Assembly: GCA_020061965.1 (NCBI GenBank)
Contig: JAGUXG010000174.1
Coordinates: 1 to 6,247 of the forward strand
Reading direction: 5' to 3'
From: a bacterium
GTDB taxonomy: Bacteria; UBA9089; UBA9088; JAGUXG01
Length of the DNA stretch: 6,247 nucleotides
Positions 1 through 6,080 of this stretch are shown here, piece after piece. A program made the translations under genes and the position numbers. Numbering within the stretch: position 1 is the first letter of the stretch; each line of letters starts with the position of its first letter. Below the pieces are notes generated by a model. The model was given only the letters and a program-made list of their open reading frames with translations, had not been told where the DNA came from and ran no database searches.

Positions 1-2
1 AA

Positions 3-131
3 AAAGATAAAGAAAGCATCCCTGAGTTTTTTGAAATCATAGGAGCTTTTCAAAATGTTTCTCCAAAATATTTGGAGCTTGTAAGGAGAATTTTAAAAGA
101 AATTATAAAATGGCAGAAAGAAAATTTATAG
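3..131 (+). CDS. 3' end of an unrecognised protein (partial, runs off the left edge)
   Basis: An open frame enters from the left edge and ends at a TAG at 129-131, giving 42 residues that begin KDKESIPEFFEIIGAF and end KWQKENL. Composition looks coding: a charged, amphipathic, mostly helical tail with well-spaced hydrophobics (YLELVRRILKEII). The start lies outside the window. The gene faces the minus-strand operon and converges on it. I do not recognise the family; a helical C-terminus like this occurs in many small regulators and cannot be assigned from 42 residues. Chance openness over this length is possible, so confidence that it is a real gene is only moderate. Confidence 0.55.
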   Translation, partial: KDKESIPEFFEIIGAFQNVSPKYLELVRRILKEIIKWQKENL

Positions 132-310
132 CCTGTAAAATAGCTATATGCCTAAATTTGACACTTGCGATTTAGATTTCTTCTTTATCTCTTTTCAATA
201 GAATCATACCCTTCCACAACAGCCTTTGCAAAAAAACTAGATTTTGATAAATATTTTTACCGAGATTGAAGTTGTTCTTTGACAAAAGGTAAAATAAATG
301 TTAAGAAAAA
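132..310. other. AT-rich intergenic stretch with a possible gene remnant
   Basis: This lies between the partial plus-strand gene and the palindromic element. There is no clear terminator after the TAG at 129-131 and no RNA gene visible. On the minus strand, one frame from 310 to 185 reads as plausible protein, broken by a single TAA at 257-259. The second part contains SKSSFFAKAVVEGYDSIEKR and then ends at a TAA (185-187). It could be the decayed tail of a small gene, or chance. A TTGACA hexamer at 279-284 (plus) has no convincing -10 box at normal spacing. Confidence 0.3.
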
Positions 311-347
311 ATTATACCCAAAAGCAACAGGTTTGCGAAAAATTTTT

Positions 348-368
348 GTTGTAGGTTGTAGGTTGAAG
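348..368 (+). repeat. Three tandem 7-bp repeats (GTTGTAG)
   Basis: GTTGTAG occurs at 348-354 and 355-361, and GTTGAAG at 362-368, giving two exact copies and one with a single mismatch. They lie in the left arm of the 128-bp palindrome. The right arm (391-400) pairs with only about one and a half copies, so the arms are of unequal length here. This suggests slippage expansion in one arm. Confidence 0.6.
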
Positions 369-410
369 AAGTAGAACAGATAACATCCTAAACTTACAAC
401 CTCACTCTCT

Positions 411-438
411 TTGTAAACCTGATTTACTTGGGTATAAT
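411..438 (+). promoter_or_regulatory. Possible outward promoter at the right end of the palindrome
   Basis: A perfect TATAAT at 433-438 is preceded, after 16 bp, by TTGTAA at 411-416 (four of six matches to TTGACA). It would drive transcription rightward, antisense to the 3' end of the radical SAM gene. The -10 box is part of the inverted terminal repeat, so the left end carries the same box facing outward on the minus strand (311-316), with only a weak upstream hexamer. The match is by consensus only. Confidence 0.3.
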
Positions 439-475
439 AAAGAGAAGATGAACCAGTTTCTGGATTTTATTGTTC

Positions 476-1246
476 TTAAATTTTTCCCCTTCGCTTCAAG
501 GTATCTTCCTGACTAAGTGGACTAACCCCTTTAGGCTCTGCATCATAGACCGAAACTACCCTCATTCCCTTAAAATATCCCCATACCTTAAGAATCTCTT
601 CCCTTGATAATGGCTTGACTCCACAATGCCTTAAGGGTGTATTTATCTGTACTTCATCTGGTCCTATTCTGGCACACAACTCTGCCAATTTAGCGGCATC
701 ATCTTTATTCTCATCAATGAACATAATCTGGATAGCCAGTCTTCCCTTATATTCCCTTCTAAACTCTACAAGGCTGTTAAAGATAGGCTCAAATCTAATC
801 CCTGAGGCAGGTTTATTGATTGACTCAGCTGATTTTTGTGAAGCCACATCCAATTTAGCTATCACAAAGTCTGCCTGGGATAATTCCAGCCTTATCTCTT
901 TTTTATCCATTAAAGATGAATTGGTTATGACTGCCACAGCTCCCTTTTGCAAGGCTTTTACAGCATTTATAGCCTCACCCAGATTTTCTGCCAGGGTTGG
1001 CTCTCCCCTGCCAGAAAATGTGATATAATCTATCTTGCAGTCCGCAGGTAGGCTTTTCAACTCCTGAATAACTGCCTCTTTTGGAACATATACCTCTCTT
1101 TCAATAGTATATCTCGATCTTTTGCCAATCTGGCAGTAAACACAATCAAAGGTGCATATCTTATCTTCGCAAGAAAGCAGGTCTATCCCCATGGAACTGC
1201 CCAATCTCCAGGAAGAGACAGGTCCATAGATGTATCTGTATCTCAT
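476..1246 (-). CDS. Radical SAM protein, COG0731-like (wyosine-synthase-related Fe-S oxidoreductase)
   Basis: A 256-residue protein with the radical SAM cluster motif CTFDCVYC (C31, C35, C38), which binds a 4Fe-4S cluster for reductive cleavage of S-adenosylmethionine. The N-terminal GPVSSWRLGSSMGIDLL (residues 8-24) is the usual lead-in of this family. SGRGEPTL (78-85) is the SAM-binding GGEP-type motif, and ITNSSL (107-112) and KLDV (131-134) fit later strands of the barrel. Many relatives carry an extra C-terminal domain; this one stops soon after the barrel, so it is a short form. The start is supported by AAGGAG six bases upstream (1253-1258). The ATG overlaps the stop of the RACo-like gene by 4 bp (ATGA), so translation is probably coupled. 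The substrate is unknown. The tRNA wyosine role belongs to archaeal and eukaryotic relatives and should not be transferred. Its partner position suggests a role linked to the Fe-S/corrinoid activator. Confidence 0.93.
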   Translation of the reverse strand: MRYRYIYGPVSSWRLGSSMGIDLLSCEDKICTFDCVYCQIGKRSRYTIEREVYVPKEAVIQELKSLPADCKIDYITFSGRGEPTLAENLGEAINAVKALQKGAVAVITNSSLMDKKEIRLELSQADFVIAKLDVASQKSAESINKPASGIRFEPIFNSLVEFRREYKGRLAIQIMFIDENKDDAAKLAELCARIGPDEVQINTPLRHCGVKPLSREEILKVWGYFKGMRVVSVYDAEPKGVSPLSQEDTLKRRGKI

Positions 1247-3150
1247 ATCCGACTCCTTAAATTCTTAAAGACCTCTGGGAATCTTTTCTCCTCTGTATGT
1301 GGAAGGAAGAGTGCAGCCATATATTCATTCATAAAGCTAATGTTGTCTGAAAGCTCAATATTTGTCATTGACCCGGCTACCTGCTGGGCTTTTTCAAACA
1401 TCTGCTTTGAACAAGCAGAGAGCGTAGCTCCAAGCAAGGAGCCATTTCCAACGAAGCTAAACTTTGAGTAGTCCATCTCTGGAAAGAGTCCAATGATAAT
1501 CGCCTTTTCTATCTCTATATGAAAACCTAAATTTCCGGCTATAATAACCCTATCAATATCAGAAATGGCAAGTCCGACGCTATTAAGCAGTGTAGAGACG
1601 CCAGCATATATAGCCCCTTTAGCCCGCATCAGATCATCAATATCCGGCTCTGTAATAACTATGTCCTTCTCAATATCCGTTTCATCAGCAAAAGCCAGGA
1701 CATACTCTTTTATCCCTTCTTTAGTTCTGATTCTCGCACTGTTGACCTCGTTAAAGCTTCCCTTCTGGTTTATTATGCCTGCCTCTAACATCTCAGCTAC
1801 AAGGTCGATAAGCCCTACCCCACATATCCCCTTAGCAGGTTTATGGCCAATGGTGATGATCATCGGCTCATAATCGCTGCCTATCTCCACCTGTTCAATA
1901 GCTCCAGTGGTAGCTCGCATACCGTGCTTTATAGTTCCTCCTTCAAAGGCAGGACCTGCAGAGCAGGCTGCTGTGACCATCCAGTCTTTATTCCCTACCA
2001 CAGCCTCAGCATTGGTGCCAATGTCAATATAGAGTGTCAAATCGTCTGAGCGGGTAATATCTGTGGCTAAGATACCAGAGGTGATATCTCCTCCGACATA
2101 GCTGGCTACACCTGGTAAGAGATAGAGGTAGGTATGCTCACCAAGATTAAGACCAATCTCAAATGCCTTTATCGCTAAAGGAGAATTTGTGGCTGGAATA
2201 TAAGGGGCTTCTCTTATATACCTGGGGTTGATTCCCAATAAGAGATGTGTCATAGTTGTATTTCCAGCTGCCACTAAATAGGAGACCTTTTCCTTAGAGA
2301 CTTCTGCTTCTTTCAGGACATCTTCTATCAACTTATTTATGGTCTTTGTAACCGCTTTCTGGAGGGTCTTTAATCCATCGCCTTTTTGAGAATAGGTGAT
2401 CCGATGAATAACATCCTCACCATAAGCGATCTGGCCATTATAATCTGAGGAGGTGGATAGAATCTTTCCGTCCAAAAGATTGATGAGGCTGACATAGATT
2501 GAGGTAGTGCCAATATCGCAGGCCAGGCCAAAATGCTCCTTTGTCTGATCCCCTTCTTCAATCTTAACTACCTCTCCATTCTGGCAAATGGTCAGGGTCA
2601 CCTTAAAATCAGCCTTTCTTAGAAGAGACGGCAGCACTTTCAGGCAAGAAAAGGAGATAGAGCAACAATGGAGGTCATATTTTTGCTTAAAAGCCCTTTT
2701 AATTCTGGCCCAATCGTCTATGTGATCCTCAAGGGTTGGTAGCGGAAGCTCAAGATAATACTTCTTAAGAAGAGGCTCAAGCTTATAATCCGAAGAGAGG
2801 TTCTTTAACTGCTCAAGGATGATGAGCCTCTTTGAGACAGCTTCCTTAAGCACCCTTTTATCTGAAAGCTGGGATTCAACAGGGATTCTAACCGCAAGGT
2901 CGCTCTTTATCTTAGAAGCACAGGCCAACCTGTAACCCCTTTTTATCTCCTCAAAAGAGAGATTTTCTAAATTGCCTCCTTCAACCTTCCCAGACTCAAT
3001 TATAACCTTACACTTTCCGCAGGTCTGATTCCCACCGCAAGAAGCAGTGATATAAAGACCTGCAGCCGCAGCCACCCGAAGCAGATTTTCATTCTCTGGT
3101 GCGACGATCTCCTTTTCACCTGGATAAAAGATGACTTTATATTCCTTCAT
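1243..3150 (-). CDS. RACo-like protein: 2Fe-2S ferredoxin domain plus ASKHA ATPase (COG3894, DUF4445)
   Basis: This 635-residue protein is close to the usual length of RACo, the reductive activator of the corrinoid iron-sulfur protein. Residues 1-90 form a plant-type 2Fe-2S ferredoxin with ligands C38, C44, C47 and C77 (CX5CX2CX29C). Residues about 91-205 are a linker and middle domain. From about 207 the ASKHA fold begins: DIGTTSIYVSL (212-222) and DIGTNAEAVVG (376-386) are phosphate-binding loops, AAGNTTMTHLLLG (294-306) and CSAGPAFEGGTIKHG (396-410) are family signatures, and IIAGNLGFHIEIEKAIIIG (536-554) is the adenosine-side motif. Known members couple ATP hydrolysis to low-potential reduction of cob(II)amide in corrinoid proteins in the cytoplasm. 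The target here is not in the window, so methyltransferase activation is inferred from family only. The ATG directly follows the TAG of the lipoprotein gene, with only a weak ribosome site, so it may depend on upstream translation. The start fits the first ferredoxin strand. Confidence 0.95.
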   Translation of the reverse strand: MKEYKVIFYPGEKEIVAPENENLLRVAAAAGLYITASCGGNQTCGKCKVIIESGKVEGGNLENLSFEEIKRGYRLACASKIKSDLAVRIPVESQLSDKRVLKEAVSKRLIILEQLKNLSSDYKLEPLLKKYYLELPLPTLEDHIDDWARIKRAFKQKYDLHCCSISFSCLKVLPSLLRKADFKVTLTICQNGEVVKIEEGDQTKEHFGLACDIGTTSIYVSLINLLDGKILSTSSDYNGQIAYGEDVIHRITYSQKGDGLKTLQKAVTKTINKLIEDVLKEAEVSKEKVSYLVAAGNTTMTHLLLGINPRYIREAPYIPATNSPLAIKAFEIGLNLGEHTYLYLLPGVASYVGGDITSGILATDITRSDDLTLYIDIGTNAEAVVGNKDWMVTAACSAGPAFEGGTIKHGMRATTGAIEQVEIGSDYEPMIITIGHKPAKGICGVGLIDLVAEMLEAGIINQKGSFNEVNSARIRTKEGIKEYVLAFADETDIEKDIVITEPDIDDLMRAKGAIYAGVSTLLNSVGLAISDIDRVIIAGNLGFHIEIEKAIIIGLFPEMDYSKFSFVGNGSLLGATLSACSKQMFEKAQQVAGSMTNIELSDNISFMNEYMAALFLPHTEEKRFPEVFKNLRSRI

Positions 3151-3738
3151 CTATTTAAGTGCTTTCTTCATCTCCAGGAGGAGATTCTCTGGGCTGCGAT
3201 AGCCTATCACCTGATGAATCACTTGACCTCCAGGGTTCAGAAAGAGAATGGTTGGCAATCCCCTTATTCCGTATCTGCCCGGAGTTATAGTGTCTTCATC
3301 GCAATCAACCTTGACAGGTATAAATTCTTTGGAAAGTGCTATTACTTGTTCATCCTTGTAGGTTGTTTCATCTAATTTTTTACACCATATACACCAGCCT
3401 GCATCAAAATCTACCATTAAGGGCTTCTTCTTTTCTTTGGCTATATTCAGGCCTTCAGTAAAAGAGGCATACCATTCAATCCTTATATCGACCTCTATGG
3501 GTTTTTCTTGAACCATATTTTCTTCGGAGATAGCCCCTTTTTCCTGAGGGATCTTTTCTTTGGAGACAATCTCTTTTTCCTGAGGCAGTTTCTCTTTAAG
3601 ATCATTTTCTTGGATTTCCACCTGCTGCTTGACATCCATTGCCTGCGACTTGCCCTTTTCTCTTGTCTCTTGATTACATCCTGAAATAAAGAATATGATC
3701 AAAGAGATAGATAGCCAACTTACTAAATCTTTTACCAT
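3151..3738 (-). CDS. Lipoprotein with a thioredoxin-fold domain
   Basis: A 195-residue protein. Residues 1-20 are a signal peptide with hydrophobic core (LSISLIIFFISG) and a lipobox ending at C21, so it should be exported and lipid-anchored. Residues 22-85 are a charged linker containing three 12-residue repeats (49-60, 61-72, 73-84; core PQEK/VQEK). Residues about 86-195 are a thioredoxin fold of the DsbD-gamma/thioredoxin-7 type: active site WCIWC (C116, C119), followed by KKLDETTY, and the cis-proline loop at RGLPT (159-163). Both catalytic cysteines are present, so it is probably a thiol-disulfide reductase or oxidase outside the cytoplasmic membrane. The partner is unknown; a cytochrome maturation or DsbD-like role is possible. 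It begins 14 bp after purB with no good Shine-Dalgarno site, and its stop abuts the next start. The start is chosen because it gives a complete signal peptide. Confidence 0.9.
   Translation of the reverse strand: MVKDLVSWLSISLIIFFISGCNQETREKGKSQAMDVKQQVEIQENDLKEKLPQEKEIVSKEKIPQEKGAISEENMVQEKPIEVDIRIEWYASFTEGLNIAKEKKKPLMVDFDAGWCIWCKKLDETTYKDEQVIALSKEFIPVKVDCDEDTITPGRYGIRGLPTILFLNPGGQVIHQVIGYRSPENLLLEMKKALK
3487..3594 (-). repeat. Three 36-bp in-frame tandem repeats in the lipoprotein linker
   Basis: Units at 3559-3594, 3523-3558 and 3487-3522 encode EKLPQEKEIVSK, EKIPQEKGAISE and ENMVQEKPIEVD. The first two are clearly similar at the DNA level (shared TTTTTCCTGAGG on the plus strand); the third is more diverged. 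They lie between the lipid anchor and the thioredoxin domain, and would set how far the catalytic domain reaches from the membrane. Confidence 0.7.
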
Positions 3739-3752
3739 TGACTATAAGTGCT

Positions 3753-5048
3753 TTATTTACCAAATACCTTTTCAAATATGAAGTCTATGTTCTTCAGGTG
3801 TGACTTTATAGAAAAGCATTCCTCTATCTCTGGCTGGGAAAGTATCGCCAATATACTCCTTTCCTTCAAAACTTGCTCTTTGAAATCCCAAGCCTTCTCT
3901 TTTGCCAAAAGTGCTGGTGTTTGAACAAGTTTATACGCCTCCTCACGGCTCACACCCTTTCTTACTAAAGTGAGCATCAAACCCTCTGAGAAGATAAGAC
4001 CCTTTGTCTTGTTCAAGTTTTCCAACATCCTCTCTGGATAGACAACAAGACCTTTTATAACTTTAGAAGATTCAAAACACATAAAGTCAACCAATATAGA
4101 TGAATCTGCCAAGACAACCCTCTCTGCTGATGAATGAGATATGTCCCTTTCATTCCAGAGAGCAACATTTTCTAATCCAACCTGGGCATTCGCCCTTGTT
4201 ATTCTTGCGAGGCCAGAGATTCTCTCACAAAGTATAGGGTTTTTCTTATGGGGCATCGCTGATGAGCCTTTTTGGCCCTTTCCAAATGGCTCCTCTACCT
4301 CTCCCAGCTCTGTTCTCGCCAGGCTCCGTATCTCCGTAGCAAACTTATCTAAACTTGAGCTGATGATGGCTAATGTGCAAAGATAGTCTGCGTGTCTATC
4401 CCTCTGGATTACCTGAGAAGATATTTGGACAGGCAGAAGACCAAGATTTCTACAGGCAATCTCCTCTATCCTTGGGTCTATATGGGCATAAGTGCCGACA
4501 GCACCTGATATTTTTCCAACAGCGACAATCTCCTCTGTCCTCTCAAGCCTCTCTTTGTTTCTGATCATTTCAGCATACCACAAGGCAAGTTTCAAGCCAA
4601 AGGTGAGTGGCTCTGCATGGATGCCATGTGTTCTGCCAATCATTGCTGTCTCTTTATACTCATAAGCCTTGTCTTTTATCGCCAGAAGAAGGGAATCTAT
4701 CTTTTCTTTGATAATCTTGAGAGAGTCTTTCAGCATCAAAGATAGGGCTGTGTCAACAACATCATAAGATGTTAACCCCAGGTGGATATACCGAGCAGGT
4801 TCTCCAACATACTCGGCTACATTGGTGAGAAGGGCGATAAGATCGTGCTTTACCTCGCTCTCTATCTGGGCTACCCTATCCACATCAAACCTTGCCTTCT
4901 CTTCTATAACCCCTGCTGCCTCTTTGGGGAGATACCCAAGCTCTGCCTGTGCCTTTGCCACAGCTATCTCTACATCCAGAATCCGCTGGTAGCGATGCTT
5001 AAGCGTCCATATCCCACTCATCTCTTTGAGTGTATATCGGTCAATCAT
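3753..5048 (-). CDS. purB: Adenylosuccinate lyase
   Basis: A 431-residue enzyme of the fumarase/aspartase superfamily. It splits adenylosuccinate to AMP and fumarate and SAICAR to AICAR and fumarate, two steps of purine synthesis in the cytoplasm. The superfamily signature GSSAMPHKKNP is at 261-271 on the mobile catalytic loop. TSYDVVDTALS (93-103) and RTHGIHAEPLTFG (139-151) are the other conserved regions, with H68, H89 and H141 at positions that match the Bacillus-type enzyme as I recall it. Length and start (MIDRYTLKEMSGIW) also match that type, so the protein is complete. The ribosome site is weak (GAG shortly before the ATG). It follows hicA by 62 bp and precedes the lipoprotein by 14 bp. 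No purine riboswitch is visible in the short upstream gap. Confidence 0.97.
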   Translation of the reverse strand: MIDRYTLKEMSGIWTLKHRYQRILDVEIAVAKAQAELGYLPKEAAGVIEEKARFDVDRVAQIESEVKHDLIALLTNVAEYVGEPARYIHLGLTSYDVVDTALSLMLKDSLKIIKEKIDSLLLAIKDKAYEYKETAMIGRTHGIHAEPLTFGLKLALWYAEMIRNKERLERTEEIVAVGKISGAVGTYAHIDPRIEEIACRNLGLLPVQISSQVIQRDRHADYLCTLAIISSSLDKFATEIRSLARTELGEVEEPFGKGQKGSSAMPHKKNPILCERISGLARITRANAQVGLENVALWNERDISHSSAERVVLADSSILVDFMCFESSKVIKGLVVYPERMLENLNKTKGLIFSEGLMLTLVRKGVSREEAYKLVQTPALLAKEKAWDFKEQVLKERSILAILSQPEIEECFSIKSHLKNIDFIFEKVFGK

Positions 5049-5110
5049 TTTTTACTCAATATCTTAATCTTAACCCTATCATTTCTTATCTTACAGAGTC
5101 CTTTCTGGCA

Positions 5111-5296
5111 CTACTTGAATGGTATCCCCAAATCTTTACAAATTTTCCGTACAAGATTATCTTTTATCTCAGTATGTCGAGGAACTGAAGATCTTTTATT
5201 CAACGCGGGATTCCACCACCATGAATGACTATTGCCTTCTCTAAGAAACTCGCATCCATTCTTACGCAAGTATGCCAGGACTTCCAGTCGCTTCAT
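5111..5296 (-). CDS. hicA: HicA-family mRNA interferase toxin
   Basis: A 61-residue protein with the compact double-stranded-RNA-binding-like fold expected of HicA. The N-terminal helix reads RLEVLAYLRKNGCEFLREG. The GNSHSWW segment (21-27) carries the family catalytic histidine, H24. A later VPRH (38-41) and the C-terminal helix IKDNLVRKICKDLGIP complete the family pattern. Known HicA toxins cleave mRNA and are neutralised by HicB. Its ATG overlaps the hicB stop by 4 bp (ATGA, 5293-5296), so its translation should depend on hicB. All key residues are present, so the toxin looks active. The 62 bp after it lead directly to purB. Confidence 0.9.
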   Translation of the reverse strand: MKRLEVLAYLRKNGCEFLREGNSHSWWWNPALNKRSSVPRHTEIKDNLVRKICKDLGIPFK

Positions 5297-5508
5297 ACGA
5301 ACATCAGATCTTCTTGATAATTTGACTCAGCGGCACGAAGAGCATCTTCACGATTGAACTTAAGTGCTTCTCTTAAGGTTATACTTAAGCTTTCCAACAG
5401 TTTTTCTTTCGTCTGTTCTTGGCAATTCACTCCTGGCACTTCTTCAATCCATCCTATCCACCAATCTCCGTCTTGTTTTGTTACTGCAGTATATATATTT
5501 TTCTGCAT
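5293..5508 (-). CDS. hicB: HicB-family antitoxin, short single-domain form
   Basis: A 71-residue protein with the HicB partial RNase H-like fold. The pattern DGDWWIGWIEEVPGVNCQEQ (13-32), followed by the helix TKEKLLESLSITLREALK, matches the usual strand-strand-helix core (aromatic strand, then PG-N-C/T and a helix after TKE). It lacks the C-terminal ribbon-helix-helix or helix-turn-helix DNA-binding domain found in longer HicB proteins, so direct autorepression is doubtful. The start is set by GGAGGG at 5512-5517, three bases before the ATG. It begins only 21 bp after ribH and overlaps hicA by 4 bp. Here the antitoxin precedes the toxin, the reverse of the hicA-first order known from E. coli. 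Expression probably follows the ribH transcript. Confidence 0.88.
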   Translation of the reverse strand: MQKNIYTAVTKQDGDWWIGWIEEVPGVNCQEQTKEKLLESLSITLREALKFNREDALRAAESNYQEDLMFV

Positions 5509-5529
5509 ATTCCCTCCGTAAAAAATCGG

Positions 5530-6000
5530 TCAATCCTTTTCAATATCCCTCAACAAGTTCACCATTTCAATGGCAGAGATAGCAGCATCCCTTCCCTTAT
5601 TCCCAGACTTTGTTCCAGCCCTCTCTATTGCCTGCTCAATATTATCAGCAGTGATGACGCCAAAGATTACTGGTGTATCTGTATCGATGGATGCTTTGGC
5701 TATGCCCTTGCTTATCTCTTGGGCAATATACTCAAAGTGTGGGGTATCGCCCCTGATGACTACACCAAGACAGATGACTGCATCAAAATCCTTTGATTTT
5801 GCCAACCTATAGGCTATTTGAGGTATCTCAAATCCACCTGGCACATAGAAAAGGCAGATTTCATCTGCCTCTGCATTGTGCCTTATCAGGGTGTCAATAC
5901 AACCCTCTTTCAGCATCCCAGCGATAAACTCATTGAACCTTGAGACAACTATCCCAAACCTCATCCCCTTTGCATCCATTTTACCCTCATATACCTTCAT
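5530..6000 (-). CDS. ribH: 6,7-dimethyl-8-ribityllumazine synthase
   Basis: Makes 6,7-dimethyl-8-ribityllumazine from 5-amino-6-ribitylaminouracil and 3,4-dihydroxybutanone 4-phosphate, the step before riboflavin, in a cytoplasmic multimeric shell. Residues (from the chosen start): RFN at 21-23, with F22 stacking on the pyrimidine; PGGFEIP at 54-60; GVVIRGDTPHFEYI at 79-92, with the catalytic H88; and GVITADNIEQA (114-124) with RAGTKSGNKG (127-136) at the phosphate and subunit face. At 156 residues it has the standard length. An upstream in-frame ATG at 6033 would add 11 residues (MYSIVTKRRLD), but the AAGGAGGT site sits just before the ATG at 6000, so the shorter start is preferred. No other riboflavin gene lies in the window, so ribH appears separated from a classical rib operon. 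Confidence 0.97.
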   Translation of the reverse strand: MKVYEGKMDAKGMRFGIVVSRFNEFIAGMLKEGCIDTLIRHNAEADEICLFYVPGGFEIPQIAYRLAKSKDFDAVICLGVVIRGDTPHFEYIAQEISKGIAKASIDTDTPVIFGVITADNIEQAIERAGTKSGNKGRDAAISAIEMVNLLRDIEKD

Positions 6001-6005
6001 ATCTA

Positions 6006-6013
6006 ACCTCCTT
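6006..6013 (-). promoter_or_regulatory. Strong ribosome binding site that fixes the ribH start
   Basis: AAGGAGGT on the minus strand, five bases before the ATG at 5998-6000. It lies within the 11-codon extension that the upstream ATG (6033) would give, which argues strongly against that longer start. Confidence 0.9.
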
Positions 6014-6015
6014 TT

Positions 6016-6060
6016 AGTCACTATACTATACATTATTCTATATCTTCTTTGCTACAAATT
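6016..6060 (-). promoter_or_regulatory. Probable ribH promoter region
   Basis: This AT-rich stretch holds several -10-like hexamers on the minus strand: TAGAAT (6035-6040, five of six matches to TATAAT) and two overlapping TATAGT copies nearer the gene. None has a good -35 box at 16-18 bp, so the exact start cannot be chosen. No FMN riboswitch motif is seen between here and ribH. Confidence 0.25.
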
Positions 6061-6080
6061 TTCGTAACTGGAATATCTTC

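Larger units (their letters stand above)
311..438. repeat. 128-bp imperfect palindrome with perfect 11-bp inverted ends (MITE-like)
   Basis: The ends are exact inverted repeats: ATTATACCCAA at 311-321 and its reverse complement at 428-438. Pairing resumes inside the ends: CAGGTTT at 328-334 faces AAACCTG at 415-421, and GTTGTAGGTT near 348-357 faces AACTTACAAC at 391-400 with one mismatch. The whole element could fold into one long interrupted hairpin. No ORF lies inside. It sits between two converging genes, a typical safe site for a small non-autonomous element; it could also serve as a bidirectional terminator-like structure, but there is no U-tract at either foot. No unambiguous target-site duplication is seen, since the flanks are A-rich on both sides. 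Confidence 0.65.

Noticed and set aside
348..368. GTTGTAG repeats as a CRISPR array
   Set aside because: Units are 7 bp with no spacers and no cas genes nearby.
453..463. Small CCAG/CTGG hairpin after the radical SAM stop as a terminator
   Set aside because: The stem is only 4 bp and is not followed by a proper U-tract on the minus strand.
615..1028. 137-codon plus-strand ORF within the radical SAM gene
   Set aside because: It is the antisense shadow of a gene with clear radical SAM motifs; no ribosome site or recognisable protein pattern.
4782..5228. 148-codon plus-strand ORF across the purB 5' end and hicA
   Set aside because: It overlaps two genes with convincing family motifs on the other strand, and its translation shows no domain pattern.
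6001..6033. Longer ribH start at the ATG at 6033
   Set aside because: It would place the AAGGAGGT ribosome site inside the coding region; the ATG at 6000 gives the normal 156-residue length.
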